Origin: a virus
DNA length: 64,000 bases
Virus record (IMG/VR): IMGVR_UViG_3300009370_001603
Location: 58,519-122,518 of that record
Reading direction: 5' to 3' (one strand)
Shown piece after piece: positions 17,729-26,816 of this stretch (position 1 is the stretch's first letter; the number at the start of each line of letters is the position of its first letter). Both the position numbers and the translations under genes were made by a program. Below the pieces are notes generated by a model. The model saw only the letters and a list, made by a program, of their open reading frames with translations, searched no databases and had not been told where the DNA came from.

Positions 17729-20700
17729 TTACCACGCATTGAATGTATCAACCATTTTTCGCCACTGTCCGTTTAAGTAAGTAGCGAGATTATAATTACT
17801 TCCACTCTTTACTATACAAACCGTACCTTCTACTCGTGAAATCTCATATTTAGCAATAGTGCTGCTCGAATGCGTATACAACTGTCTAGTAGCACCGGTG
17901 CCGGTGGTATTTAAAGCTATGGGGAGCTGTAGGAAACCTTCAGCATTAACAATCGTGTTTGCAAAGTCATACTCATCGGTGGATGCCTGTATTTGGTCGG
18001 CAACCTGATAAGAGCTATACATCGTTGTCTTCAGGCCTGTTTTATCAGTTGAATGGTTTGCCAGTTTTAAAAGGTGGGCACTGAACTCTGCGGCAGTGGT
18101 CGGTTTTTTCCCGATCTGCGTTACCGCATTTGTATTGTGCTGGAAGAAACCCTTTCCGATAGCAACGACGTAATCTTCAGGTGAGGTACTAACCCACGAC
18201 GTGTTGTTCGTAGGTGTGTCGTTGTTAAGCACAATCGCACGATTTAATACCTGACCGCCACCAGCGTTGTAGCCGATGAGAGTATTATAAGCACCACATC
18301 CCGATATTCCAGCCTGATAGCCTATCATGATATTATTGCTGTGGACTGTGCTTGAAATTCTACCGTTGTACTGCTTACCGGCCTCGACCCCAATACTAAT
18401 TTGACGGGCAATCCCGCTAGAATAAGACCCTGCTTCCATGCCAATGCCAATATGCCTATTATATGATGAAGTCGAATCCTTGCCTTGAGCATGTCTCCCG
18501 GCATAGGGGCCGACGTATGTCGAATAATGCTGCCTATTCGCTTCCTCACCAGCTTTGTAGCCAATGACTGTAGCTTTTTCAGTTGTGGCCAGTAAGTATC
18601 CAGCCATGTGGCCCAGCATAGACGTTTCTTTATTACCGGAGGAATAAGCTCCAGCTCCATATCCTAGAAGCTGATTGTTAGATGCATTGTAGCTGTCTTT
18701 TCCTGCAAAGTAGCCAATCGCCACGTCGTTCCAGCTTCCATCCAGAGTGTCGGCCATACCGCTCGCGTTCTGCAATGCCTGCCTTCCGATTCCTACACAC
18801 CTATTCAGACCACTGGCTTGCTGGCCCGCAGTTTGGCCAATGAAAACGTTACCCTGTGTAAGTGATCCACGCTGATGACCCATATAGCCTTGCATAGACT
18901 CCCTGCCGATAGCTATATTTTCACTCATCCCATGGCTAGATTCACCAGCCTTGTAGCCCAACATAATATTATGCTTGTCTAGTACAGCAGATCGACCAGC
19001 ATAGTAGCCTATCGCAACGCTGTGTACCAGCGAGGAATCGAAAGTATACTGATAGGTTGTCCACCCTGACGACGATACGCCAGCTCCATAGCCAATATTA
19101 ACACCCCTGATCCCAGAGGAACCCATACCGGCTTCGTATCCTAGGTTGACAGAGCCGCCCATCCATGCGGAATCTTTCAAACTCCTTGTTCCTATAGCAA
19201 CCGCGTCCGTGTTCCCACTAGAGCTATAACCCGCGAGCGCACCAATGAAATTACCCTGTGTCGCCTTAAAGGAGTACGCACCAGCAGAATGACCGATGAA
19301 GTTAACAATGCCGCTACTTGGTACAGACCCCCCCATGCCAGATTGGGCAACGGCTTGGTATCCAGCTTCACGACCAATGATATTTGAGGATGCAAAACCA
19401 TGCGCTCCGGAACCAGCATAGTCACCGATAAAGTTGGTGTGGTTTGCACCTAAGACTTCTGCGGCAGCATATCTACCCATAGCATTACTATTGTTAATGC
19501 CGCTGCCATATAGTCCTGCTCGATTACCAATCATGTTGGTGTTAGAGCAGCCACTTGCGACACGTCCAGCATGGATACCTATAAAGTTAGAATTATCACA
19601 GCCGCTCGACTGTAAGCCAGCATCTCTCCCTATAAAGTTAGAGCTTTCAGAGTCGGCGTTGATATATGCTCCGGCGCGAGAGCCAACGGCCACAACGTAA
19701 CTATTACCACTAGAAGATGTTCCGGCGTTCGTTCCTATAAAGATACTTTGAATATTACCGCTAGAACTTTGGGCAGCTCCGCTACCAACCGCAATGGACG
19801 CATGACTTCCTCCGAGGGCATTGTGACCCGCAAGCCTTCCGATTGCCATTGCTCCGGAACCAATTGCTCCACTTACGGGACTAACGTCATCCGCCGTTCT
19901 AACTAAGCCGTCACTAAATGTAAGGGCGCTCGTATCAATACTACCCGCCGCAAAGCCAGAAACGGCTGCAATAGCTGTTTTTGATATTCCAGAAACGGCT
20001 GCTCCAGACGAATCTATCTCATACTGTAGATTGCCCGAAGCGAGGCCTGCACTAAAAATTAGGTGGTTACTTGAGGCTGTGTATTGGGTGGTAATACCAC
20101 TTATGCCAGAAATGTTAACGCCTTCTGAGCTACTAATATTGTCAAAATCTGTTAGGCCATCACTTAGTTTCCAGTGTCCATAACCGCCGCCTAAGCCGCC
20201 AATTTTATCGTTCACATACCCAGAGACTAAATTGACACCGACTTGTAATATACCAGAAGTTGCTTTATCGTGACCAAAAGCGAACCCAGAAACCGCAGTG
20301 ATTGCTGTGTTTGCTAAACCAGAGACTGCCGCGCCACTAGCATTTACAACCGCCTCAAGGCCGGAGGCGGAAAATTTCATTACATTTGAGCTTGAGTTGT
20401 ACCCAACGGTTACGTGGTCTACGCCGGAGAAATTAACTGTATTTGTAGAGGCTATAGCATCTGTACCACCCCCAACTCCAACTACCCAGTTGGCATAGTC
20501 AACAGCAGATCCAATTCTTCCATCAAGATATCCAGATAGTCCATTAGCAGTTACAGCAAATAGGTTGACATCGGAATGATATAATACTTCACACCCGCTA
20601 GCCCCGCTTATAAACACAGTATCTGCTGAGGATATAGTTTCGGGGGGATTCGTCGTGCCGTCACTAACCTTGAAAGAGTAATCTGTCGTATTGTCAATAC

Positions 20701-22630
20701 CATATTGAAGAATACCTGATAACTCAGAGGGGTCAAATATTATTCCCCCAGAAGGTGTAGTCGCTATGCCGCTTATGCCAACTGCAAGACCTCTTAGCCC
20801 ACTGAACGCAACCTCGGTGCCTTGGTGTATTTGGTGCGTGGTGTAGGCAAGTGTTGGATTAACATAGCCGGAAGAAATTGCTCCAACCTTAAACATGTTG
20901 CCAATCTGAAAAACTCTTCCGTCGTCAAGCGTTAGACCGCTTCCGCCCACATAAGCACCACTAACTACAGAGCTATCATTAAATATAAGGCCGCTAGTTG
21001 TAATGCCCAGCTTTTCATTATTAGATGTTGCGGCAGCCCATGTGTTCGAACCGCTTTTCCAAGTCCATTTTTTATCGCCAGTGTCTATAGCCCCATCGCC
21101 AGAGGATCTTATTACAACGCCTCCGTCATCAACAAGGTGGTCTACGCTGGAGGAAGAGTCATTGCCACTAGTAGAGGCTAGCTCCAACTGTTTGTCTTGA
21201 ATCGTAACATTCGTACTGTCATTATAGGTAGTGGTACCTTTAACAAAAAGATCACCACTGATTGTCACATCATTGCCAAAATAGGAATCTGTTCTGGCAA
21301 ATACGCCCCCGCTAGAATGTACATTGCTACCGTACGCAGTGTAAATATCTCCAGACGTAATAATATCGCCACTAACGCCAATGTTGCCGCCTCTAACGTC
21401 CAGTGAAAATATAGGGTCGTTCGCCCCAATGCCTACTCTGTTACTAGATTTTAAGAAAACAAACTTATCATCGTATGTGATAATGCCGCTTTCTTTATAG
21501 AGGGCTACGGAGCCAGCAGTAAGGGTGTCTGGATCTTCATCCATCGCCTTGTCTTGGACAACATATCGCGTGGAAAGATCGGGGATATCTTCTAGTTGTA
21601 AGTACCTAAAGGTTGGAACATCTGGGCTACAGCCAACCGCTTCGCATCCGCTCGGCGGACCGGAAAAAATCGTACCCTTCTCTTGTGGTAGGAAGCAAAA
21701 TCTTTCATCTACCACTCCGCTTAAAAAGAATACGGCATTTGTGCCGGTCGTACCATCTAACTCATTTCTAAAAAATGGCTCTAGCTGTGTGCCACCAGAG
21801 GCGGTTTTGGTTGCATCCTGCGGTAAGGCTTGGCCGCCAGAAAAGAGAACGCCAGAACCTCCATCAATAAAGCCAGAAGCCCTAACTTGAGAATAAGATC
21901 TAATACCCCCAATATCTATGGCATATTTAGGATCTGTTTGTGAGATACCAAGTCTAGCTCCAGAAACAGACCATAATATATTATCATCATAATTTAAAAG
22001 CTGTTCACTACCCCAAACCGCTAAACCGCTATTTTGTGGTTCCTTGAAGCCGCTTATGCCATAACCAGTAAATACTGAATATTTTCCGGGATAAGTTACG
22101 TAAACTTCTTTGATTCCAAAGTCTGGAAAATTAAACGGCTGCCCAGAGGCTACATAATCAACACCGCTAAGTCCGGCGTGAGAGGGTTCCGCATGGCCCG
22201 CATGGTTATTGGGCATGTAGAAGGTATTGCCATGATAGCCAGAGAAGGTATGTGTGTGAGCGCTGGTAGCTCCAGCGACTGCTAGTGCAGCAGACTTAGT
22301 TAAATACAGTGGGTGAAAATAACCTTGTTGCCCTCTTGTTGGGCCACTAGCGCTATCTCCATTTAAGTAGTAAGGGCCAGAATCTAAGGCAGAACTTCTT
22401 AATGGGAACCTTGTTAGCTCATTATCTGAGCCACTTTGTCTATATTCACCGGAACCCATCTCGTAATAGGTTCCATCGGTAGCAGCATAATAGACAACAT
22501 CTCCGTACTTGTAGAAATCACCAAAAGGGCTAAATCCAGCAAGCTCTCCGTCGAGAACAAACGGGTCTTGCCCCTTGGTGTGGGAAAGTTCTTTGATTCT
22601 GTCTGATAATACTACTATGTTGGAGTGCAT
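17729..22630 (-). CDS. Giant tail fibre with YadA-like head repeats
   Basis: A 1,633-residue fibre. Residues about 1-90 (DRIKEL, then YGDVVYYAATDGTYYEMGSG) resemble the N-terminus of the 1,589-residue fibre at 28405-33174, so both probably share a virion-anchoring domain. The middle is an elongated set of SG-rich beta segments (ASG, SGAAVSGL). Residues about 915-1490 carry many copies of an xNxxIGxxAGxxSSG unit, the type of left-handed parallel beta-roll found in trimeric adhesin heads such as YadA. The last 90 residues form a compact C-terminal domain (EGTVCIVKSG, then LNGQWRKM). It is probably a trimeric receptor-binding fibre; the trimer is inferred from the repeat type. Confidence 0.85.
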   Translation of the reverse strand: MHSNIVVLSDRIKELSHTKGQDPFVLDGELAGFSPFGDFYKYGDVVYYAATDGTYYEMGSGEYRQSGSDNELTRFPLRSSALDSGPYYLNGDSASGPTRGQQGYFHPLYLTKSAALAVAGATSAHTHTFSGYHGNTFYMPNNHAGHAEPSHAGLSGVDYVASGQPFNFPDFGIKEVYVTYPGKYSVFTGYGISGFKEPQNSGLAVWGSEQLLNYDDNILWSVSGARLGISQTDPKYAIDIGGIRSYSQVRASGFIDGGSGVLFSGGQALPQDATKTASGGTQLEPFFRNELDGTTGTNAVFFLSGVVDERFCFLPQEKGTIFSGPPSGCEAVGCSPDVPTFRYLQLEDIPDLSTRYVVQDKAMDEDPDTLTAGSVALYKESGIITYDDKFVFLKSSNRVGIGANDPIFSLDVRGGNIGVSGDIITSGDIYTAYGSNVHSSGGVFARTDSYFGNDVTISGDLFVKGTTTYNDSTNVTIQDKQLELASTSGNDSSSSVDHLVDDGGVVIRSSGDGAIDTGDKKWTWKSGSNTWAAATSNNEKLGITTSGLIFNDSSVVSGAYVGGSGLTLDDGRVFQIGNMFKVGAISSGYVNPTLAYTTHQIHQGTEVAFSGLRGLAVGISGIATTPSGGIIFDPSELSGILQYGIDNTTDYSFKVSDGTTNPPETISSADTVFISGASGCEVLYHSDVNLFAVTANGLSGYLDGRIGSAVDYANWVVGVGGGTDAIASTNTVNFSGVDHVTVGYNSSSNVMKFSASGLEAVVNASGAAVSGLANTAITAVSGFAFGHDKATSGILQVGVNLVSGYVNDKIGGLGGGYGHWKLSDGLTDFDNISSSEGVNISGISGITTQYTASSNHLIFSAGLASGNLQYEIDSSGAAVSGISKTAIAAVSGFAAGSIDTSALTFSDGLVRTADDVSPVSGAIGSGAMAIGRLAGHNALGGSHASIAVGSGAAQSSSGNIQSIFIGTNAGTSSSGNSYVVAVGSRAGAYINADSESSNFIGRDAGLQSSGCDNSNFIGIHAGRVASGCSNTNMIGNRAGLYGSGINNSNAMGRYAAAEVLGANHTNFIGDYAGSGAHGFASSNIIGREAGYQAVAQSGMGGSVPSSGIVNFIGHSAGAYSFKATQGNFIGALAGYSSSGNTDAVAIGTRSLKDSAWMGGSVNLGYEAGMGSSGIRGVNIGYGAGVSSSGWTTYQYTFDSSLVHSVAIGYYAGRSAVLDKHNIMLGYKAGESSHGMSENIAIGRESMQGYMGHQRGSLTQGNVFIGQTAGQQASGLNRCVGIGRQALQNASGMADTLDGSWNDVAIGYFAGKDSYNASNNQLLGYGAGAYSSGNKETSMLGHMAGYLLATTEKATVIGYKAGEEANRQHYSTYVGPYAGRHAQGKDSTSSYNRHIGIGMEAGSYSSGIARQISIGVEAGKQYNGRISSTVHSNNIMIGYQAGISGCGAYNTLIGYNAGGGQVLNRAIVLNNDTPTNNTSWVSTSPEDYVVAIGKGFFQHNTNAVTQIGKKPTTAAEFSAHLLKLANHSTDKTGLKTTMYSSYQVADQIQASTDEYDFANTIVNAEGFLQLPIALNTTGTGATRQLYTHSSSTIAKYEISRVEGTVCIVKSGSNYNLATYLNGQWRKMVDTFNAW
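18160..19890 (-). repeat. Coding beta-roll repeat array in the giant fibre
   Basis: Several dozen imperfect units encoding NxxIGxxAGxxSSG, diverged at the DNA level. YadA-type head repeats. Confidence 0.75.
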
Positions 22631-22649
22631 TTTAAACCCTTATTGAAAA

Positions 22650-23651
22650 TTAACCGTTTTCACTATAGCTAGCAGAGCGTGTCATTTCTGGTACGATTCC
22701 GGAAGTCTCTCCCGGCTCATAACCGTATGCCACAAAATCACATATCTCAGAATCTACATAGTCACCAGTTTCAGTCCTGATAACATAAGTGCAAGTTCTT
22801 GGATTATTTACATCATCAGGTCCATCATTGCCACGTCGCATTACGGTACCAACAGTGTTTACTACCATGTCTTCTTTACTTCCAGAAGCCACAGTACCAT
22901 GACTATGGCCAATGGCCACATAATCATTGTCATTAAACAGTCCGGACGGGAAAGTAATCTTTAGCTTTCCGGGGGCCAATCTTTCTATACCGCTAATATT
23001 GTGCCAAGATCTTATGTAGGGCAGGTTAAGGTTGCCATCTAGATTGCCACTAGCATTAAAGTTGCACCAAGCCTTTGCTCCAACCTTGCCGTTTGGTATG
23101 CTGGAGTTGTCTCCAAATCTTAGTGTTCCAGAGGTATAAATCTCTTGATCATGGCCATTTACGGGAACAAACTTGAAACCAACTGAGTCATAGCCAGAAG
23201 CATTGATCCAGTTATCATGCCTAACCGGCATGTTGCCGTTCAATACGTTGTTTGACTGGTCAACTCCGTCTATATGGTAGTATTGTGTGTGGACGTGGCC
23301 GACAGCTAAGTTGGTTAATTGGTTATGATTAATAGCCCAAGGTCCGGGGTAAGGAACCAGTTGCAGGACACTGGTATCACCGTTTGGCGCGTTTGGAAAT
23401 TGAATTCCAGAGTGCATAATAAGCTTGCCATCAACATCGTTTACCGTTCTGCCGGTAGCCGCGATAGTGACATTGTGGAAAAATGGGAACTCAACCTCTG
23501 TGTCGCCACTGGCAACTATTCTATTTATGGAAAACGCTGTGTCTTCCATGTTGTGACGGACATCTTCTGCTGAAATTAACCCAGCATTATTGTCAGCCAT
23601 ATCTAAAGTAATACTGGCAATTAAATCGCCAGAGCTTTTCATTGTAGGCAT
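22650..23651 (-). CDS. Fibre-associated structural protein
   Basis: A 333-residue beta-rich protein. Its N-terminus (LISAEDVRHNMEDTAFSI) matches the pattern D-N-x(3-4)-IS-x-ED-x-R-x(4)-D also found at residues about 17-37 of the 544-residue fibre at 40103-41737. This is likely a small helical connector used to dock fibres. The remainder contains Gly/Asn-rich strands and HVHTQYYHIDG, which could bind metal as in other His-rich fibre tips. It is encoded directly upstream of the giant fibre, 19 bases away. Confidence 0.65.
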   Translation of the reverse strand: MPTMKSSGDLIASITLDMADNNAGLISAEDVRHNMEDTAFSINRIVASGDTEVEFPFFHNVTIAATGRTVNDVDGKLIMHSGIQFPNAPNGDTSVLQLVPYPGPWAINHNQLTNLAVGHVHTQYYHIDGVDQSNNVLNGNMPVRHDNWINASGYDSVGFKFVPVNGHDQEIYTSGTLRFGDNSSIPNGKVGAKAWCNFNASGNLDGNLNLPYIRSWHNISGIERLAPGKLKITFPSGLFNDNDYVAIGHSHGTVASGSKEDMVVNTVGTVMRRGNDGPDDVNNPRTCTYVIRTETGDYVDSEICDFVAYGYEPGETSGIVPEMTRSASYSENG

Positions 23652-23663
23652 TTAAAATCTCCT

Positions 23664-24182
23664 TTAGTAATCAAAATATCCACCTGACCTATGACCCGCA
23701 TTGCTTCTTGAAATAGCATCGGAGCCGGGGCTATAGGGACCAAGTATTGACTGTCCGACAACACCATTGCCAGCTCTATATTCTAATAGTGAATGTTCGT
23801 ATTTATCACATAAATCTTTGTATAAAACAATTAATGTTTGCGTAACGCCTCGTAGGTCAATAGCGGAGGGGCCATCTTTAATTGATATGGCGTTTCCGGA
23901 CTCTTTTCTTATCTCACTACCAATTATTATACACGCAGCACGTAAACAACTCAAAGTTATAAAGGGGTCATCCTTCGTTGCTGTATCTGTCGGATCTGGT
24001 GATAGGGTTATGGCCTCCACGTTGATAGTGTAATCATTACCAAAATCTACGTTCATGGTCATAAGTTGGGCCGCGACCAAAAGCGTAGTTTCTATTCTCT
24101 GAGTAGAAAAAGTGTATGCGGAAGAGTCAACATCATTAACGAGATGTCTAACAATTGTGGACATTTGACCTTGCCAAGACAT
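23664..24182 (-). CDS. Head-tail connector/adaptor protein
   Basis: A 172-residue protein starting MSWQGQMSTIVRHLVNDVDS, with two hydrophobic helices (TTLLVAAQLM; LSCLRAACIIIGSEI) and SIKDGPSAIDLRGV. Short helical bundles of this length are typical of the HK97 gp6-type adaptor that binds the portal. I recognise this sequence pattern from connector proteins of environmental phages, but the assignment is by resemblance only. Unusually, it lies inside the fibre cluster rather than next to the neck genes. Confidence 0.65.
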   Translation of the reverse strand: MSWQGQMSTIVRHLVNDVDSSAYTFSTQRIETTLLVAAQLMTMNVDFGNDYTINVEAITLSPDPTDTATKDDPFITLSCLRAACIIIGSEIRKESGNAISIKDGPSAIDLRGVTQTLIVLYKDLCDKYEHSLLEYRAGNGVVGQSILGPYSPGSDAISRSNAGHRSGGYFDY

Positions 24183-24189
24183 AAATCAC

Positions 24190-24504
24190 CTATATATTGC
24201 TATGGACTTTAAAACTATAAATATCTGTGTAGTACGTACCGCTTGGGACGACCACTTTAGCTTGGAGTTTATATAATCCAGCTTCGTCCAAGTCTCCGGC
24301 AACCGTATCGTAATACATTACGCCAGAAATTCCATAGTCCTGAAGCGTTGCGTTTCTGTTTATTACTGTGTCGCTCGGCTTCTTAAAGCTGACCTGATGA
24401 ATGGACCCCCCGCTAACACCAGAAATGTTTACGAGGCTACCGTCATCTTTAACCGTAATTAAAAATCTTGTCCCCACATCGTCTTGGTGAATTTCACTAG
24501 CCAT
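24190..24504 (-). CDS. Baseplate BppU-like N-terminal domain protein
   Basis: A 104-residue single-domain protein with the pattern DDVGTRF, ITVKDDG, VSFKKPSDT, GDLDEAGLYKLQAKV and a final FKVHSN. This follows the BppU/DUF2479 N-terminal beta-sandwich fold, which attaches receptor-binding parts to the baseplate of lactococcal-type phages. Here it stands alone, so it may be an adaptor between tail tip and fibres. Confidence 0.7.
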   Translation of the reverse strand: MASEIHQDDVGTRFLITVKDDGSLVNISGVSGGSIHQVSFKKPSDTVINRNATLQDYGISGVMYYDTVAGDLDEAGLYKLQAKVVVPSGTYYTDIYSFKVHSNI

Positions 24505-24508
24505 CTTT

Positions 24509-24631
24509 TTACCTTATCAAAGTAATTGGTAGACTTGTCTGAATGTTTAACCCCAAATCAAAGAGAACCCCTTCAATATTGAGGGTTGTCTCTGTAGATT
24601 TCTGTATGTTTAAACTTACTTCTACTATCAT
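24509..24631 (-). CDS. Tiny coupled gene, 40 residues
   Basis: ATG at 24629-24631 overlaps the stop of the 45-residue gene before it (ATGA), and the frame ends at 24509, just before the BppU-like gene. The product (SLNIQKSTETTLNIEG, then LGLNIQTSLPITLI) is short and beta-like. SLNIQK echoes SLSIQK at the end of the preceding mini-gene, suggesting that the pair arose by duplication or by splitting of a beta-repeat protein. No family is recognised. Confidence 0.5.
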   Translation of the reverse strand: MIVEVSLNIQKSTETTLNIEGVLFDLGLNIQTSLPITLIR

Positions 24632-24765
24632 TTTTGAATACTTAAGCTGACGTTAATTGTATTTTGCACTGATAGCACTAGCGAAATAACCTCACCATTG
24701 CTTTTGAACAACATCTGTTCAGAAGAGCAAATTGGAAGTTCGCTAAGTGTTTCAGATCCAAACAT
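24628..24765 (-). CDS. Tiny coupled gene, 45 residues
   Basis: ATG at 24763-24765 overlaps the TAA of the 118-residue gene (TAATG) and the frame runs 45 codons to a TGA that overlaps the next start. The product ends NTINVSLSIQK. The perfect chain of stop-start overlaps over four genes argues that this small frame is translated. Function unknown. Confidence 0.5.
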   Translation of the reverse strand: MFGSETLSELPICSSEQMLFKSNGEVISLVLSVQNTINVSLSIQK

Positions 24766-25121
24766 TATACTGCGGGGTCGCTAATTTCTACTGAAGTGTC
24801 CAGAGCTTCGACAGCCTGTGACCTTGCCAATCCAACTTCATAGGATTGTACGTGTTCAGACAAAAACTGTCTAACTATTCTGTGTACAAACTGCCCCTGA
24901 TCTTCCGGGTTGTCTATCATCTCCTGTTGGTCGGGATCTGGTATGGTGCTAGGGTTCTCTGGGGACTCAGGCTCTGCTGGGTCGAAATCTGGATTCGCAA
25001 CGGTCGCGGACGCATCATAGTCTGGATTGACAACCTGATCTACACGACCATAATTGGCGCAAATGGCGTCAAAGACCCTTGCCACGTCTTCGTCTGCGAT
25101 TGCTAGTTCAAAAACTGCCAT
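24765..25121 (-). CDS. Conserved-looking small virion protein, 118 residues
   Basis: The N-terminus MAVFELAIADEDVARVFDAI is a hydrophobic strand-helix, followed by a very acidic Pro/Asp/Glu linker (residues 33-70) and a helical C-terminus (VHRIVRQFLSEHVQSYEVG). A GTGTATAA late-promoter candidate lies 37 bases upstream, so this gene starts a new transcription unit leading into the connector and neck genes. I have a sense of similar small proteins in other phages, but no named function. Confidence 0.65.
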   Translation of the reverse strand: MAVFELAIADEDVARVFDAICANYGRVDQVVNPDYDASATVANPDFDPAEPESPENPSTIPDPDQQEMIDNPEDQGQFVHRIVRQFLSEHVQSYEVGLARSQAVEALDTSVEISDPAV

Positions 25122-25157
25122 TATTATATCTCCTAATAAAACTAGAGTGATTTACAT

Positions 25158-25166
25158 ATTATACAC
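25158..25166 (-). promoter_or_regulatory. Late promoter candidate (GTGTATAAT)
   Basis: Minus-strand GTGTATAAT, 37 bases before the 118-residue gene. One of seven similar sites, all in gaps between minus-strand genes; probable target of the sigma-like protein at 54670-55194. Confidence 0.6.
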
Positions 25167-25189
25167 GGTTTTAGCAAATATATAGTGTT

Positions 25190-25741
25190 TTACCTATTGG
25201 TGTTGAGGTGGGGTAACTCACATCTTGGTATCTGACATTTATCACATATTTCGTGCCATCTATCGTTTAATTCTTCAAATTTGTAGACTTCCACACCAAG
25301 ATCTTCACCGTAATCCCCTTCTGTGAAAAACTGAGTGGTGTAAGGAGTCCAAGTGTCTCTTATGTTGTCTATGTAATCGTCTCGTCCAATAAATTCTTTC
25401 ATTTCTTCTGCGGTATTGGGGTTTTTATGAAAATCTGTACTTCTCAGGTGCTCTACCCATTTTATGGCGCTTTTAATTCTATCTTCCACGGATCTGTGAA
25501 TAGTGAATCTATAAATGTCTTTCCATTCTCTTATGTAGCCTTTAAGATTAACCCCTCTTTGATGTATCTCAACTCTATCGTATTGTTTTATCCAGCCGGG
25601 AATAGTGCTGGCGACAACCGGTATATTGTGTCTCAGGCAAACATTACTAATGGCGGATTTTACTGAGTGACCACCAGTTCTTGGTATGTGAATAAAGGCG
25701 GCTCTCTTGGGTAGGTATAACATGTCTAAAAACTTTCGCAC
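25190..25741 (-). CDS. Sulfotransferase-like protein, copy 2
   Basis: This 183-residue protein carries FIHIPRTGGHS at residues 16-26, the 5'-phosphosulfate loop of PAPS-dependent sulfotransferases of the Sulfotransfer_2/heparan 2-O type. It is followed by a mid-protein IHRSVEDRIKSAI segment, where the second 3'-phosphate-binding Arg/Ser is usual. It is about 180 residues, short for the family, so it may be a minimal enzyme. It is a tandem paralogue of the next gene upstream, with the same C-terminal IC(D)KCQIPRCxLP signature. The predicted reaction is transfer of sulfate from PAPS to a sugar hydroxyl; the substrate is unknown. It overlaps copy 1 by 16 bases. Confidence 0.75.
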   Translation of the reverse strand: MRKFLDMLYLPKRAAFIHIPRTGGHSVKSAISNVCLRHNIPVVASTIPGWIKQYDRVEIHQRGVNLKGYIREWKDIYRFTIHRSVEDRIKSAIKWVEHLRSTDFHKNPNTAEEMKEFIGRDDYIDNIRDTWTPYTTQFFTEGDYGEDLGVEVYKFEELNDRWHEICDKCQIPRCELPHLNTNR

Positions 25742-26271
25742 AATTTAGGTAGGGTGCATCTTGGGATTTGGCACTTATCACATATCATGTCCCATTGGAT
25801 ATTTAATTCATCAAAGTTGTATAGCTCAACCCCAAGATCCTCGCCGTGCTTTCCTTTTGTAAAAAATTCCGTTGTGTGGTCATTCCAGTTTTCTAAAATC
25901 CACTCTCTGTAGTCATCTCTGCACACCACTTCTTTAATTTCTTCATGAATATTTGGATGTGTACAGCTCCCCTTGTCTCTAACGTTTTCTATGAGTCTAA
26001 ACATGCTTTCAAATCTATCTTTTTGTGGTCTGTGAACTGCAAATCGGTAAATATCGTCCCATTCTTTTATGTATGGTTTTAAATTATAAGCCGTCTGATG
26101 ACCTTGGATCATTTCAAATTCTTTTATAAAGTTAGGAGTTGTGCTAATTAGGCACGCTATCCCATGTCCTACGCAACTACTCGCTATAGCATTTTTGATC
26201 GAATTGCCGCCAGTTCTTGGTATGTGTATAAACACCGCCCGTTTTGGCAGATATATCATAAAACTTCGCAC
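25726..26271 (-). CDS. Sulfotransferase-like protein, copy 1
   Basis: A 181-residue paralogue of the adjacent gene, with the PAPS loop FIHIPRTGGNS at residues 14-24, the segment FAVHRPQKDRFESMF, and the shared C-terminal CDKCQIPRCTLP motif with two cysteines. It overlaps the methyltransferase gene by 16 bases, exactly the overlap that it has with copy 2. The duplication therefore included the gene junction. The four overlapping genes (PRTase-HAD, methyltransferase, two sulfotransferases) look like one cassette for making or attaching a modified sugar. Confidence 0.75.
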   Translation of the reverse strand: MRSFMIYLPKRAVFIHIPRTGGNSIKNAIASSCVGHGIACLISTTPNFIKEFEMIQGHQTAYNLKPYIKEWDDIYRFAVHRPQKDRFESMFRLIENVRDKGSCTHPNIHEEIKEVVCRDDYREWILENWNDHTTEFFTKGKHGEDLGVELYNFDELNIQWDMICDKCQIPRCTLPKLCESF

Positions 26272-26816
26272 ATGTAACTTGGGAACTTTTCTATCGTAAT
26301 TCCTATCATCTTCATGTCGCCACTTTGAATCCTTTCGTTAACAGCTCTGATAACACCAGCTCGCCAAACTTGACAGTTGGTAACATAGTCATGTCCCATT
26401 ATTAAACCGCCCTTTCTGACTTTCCGTAGTGCACTTTCAATTTCCATCGCAACCGGCTTGTAATCATGGCAGGCATCTATATAGACCCAATCTAAGCAGT
26501 CATCTTCTAGGCTGGATAAAAAGGTGGCTCCCCACTGTCTAACGATCTCTACCTTTCCATTTTTAATTTCTCTTGAAAATAGTGAGCTAACTAAATCTCG
26601 GTGGTCGTCCTCCCATAATTCAGGTTCTGCAATGAGGCCTAAATTTGGATGACGCTCTCTCCAGACATCGCAAAGGTACATCTTTATAGGTTTTGTTATG
26701 TGCCATAAATTTATAGCACCCGCCCCTTTGCAGACTCCAATTTCTGCCCCTACTCCGTCTTTCGGTACATCTAAAAACATTTCTTGAGATGTCTCGTATT
26801 CTATAATTCTTTCCAT
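26256..26816 (-). CDS. Class I SAM-dependent methyltransferase
   Basis: A 186-residue Rossmann methyltransferase of the Methyltransf_24 type. Motif I is GAEIGVCKGAG (about residues 23-33). The segment DWVYIDACHDYKPV (about 109-122) and KGGLIMGHDY complete the fold and supply the acidic/His residues that bind metal in O-methyltransferases of this group. It probably methylates a sugar or other small acceptor. Its start shares one base with the stop of the PRTase-HAD gene, and its end overlaps the first sulfotransferase, so all four are co-translated. Confidence 0.8.
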   Translation of the reverse strand: MERIIEYETSQEMFLDVPKDGVGAEIGVCKGAGAINLWHITKPIKMYLCDVWRERHPNLGLIAEPELWEDDHRDLVSSLFSREIKNGKVEIVRQWGATFLSSLEDDCLDWVYIDACHDYKPVAMEIESALRKVRKGGLIMGHDYVTNCQVWRAGVIRAVNERIQSGDMKMIGITIEKFPSYMCEVL

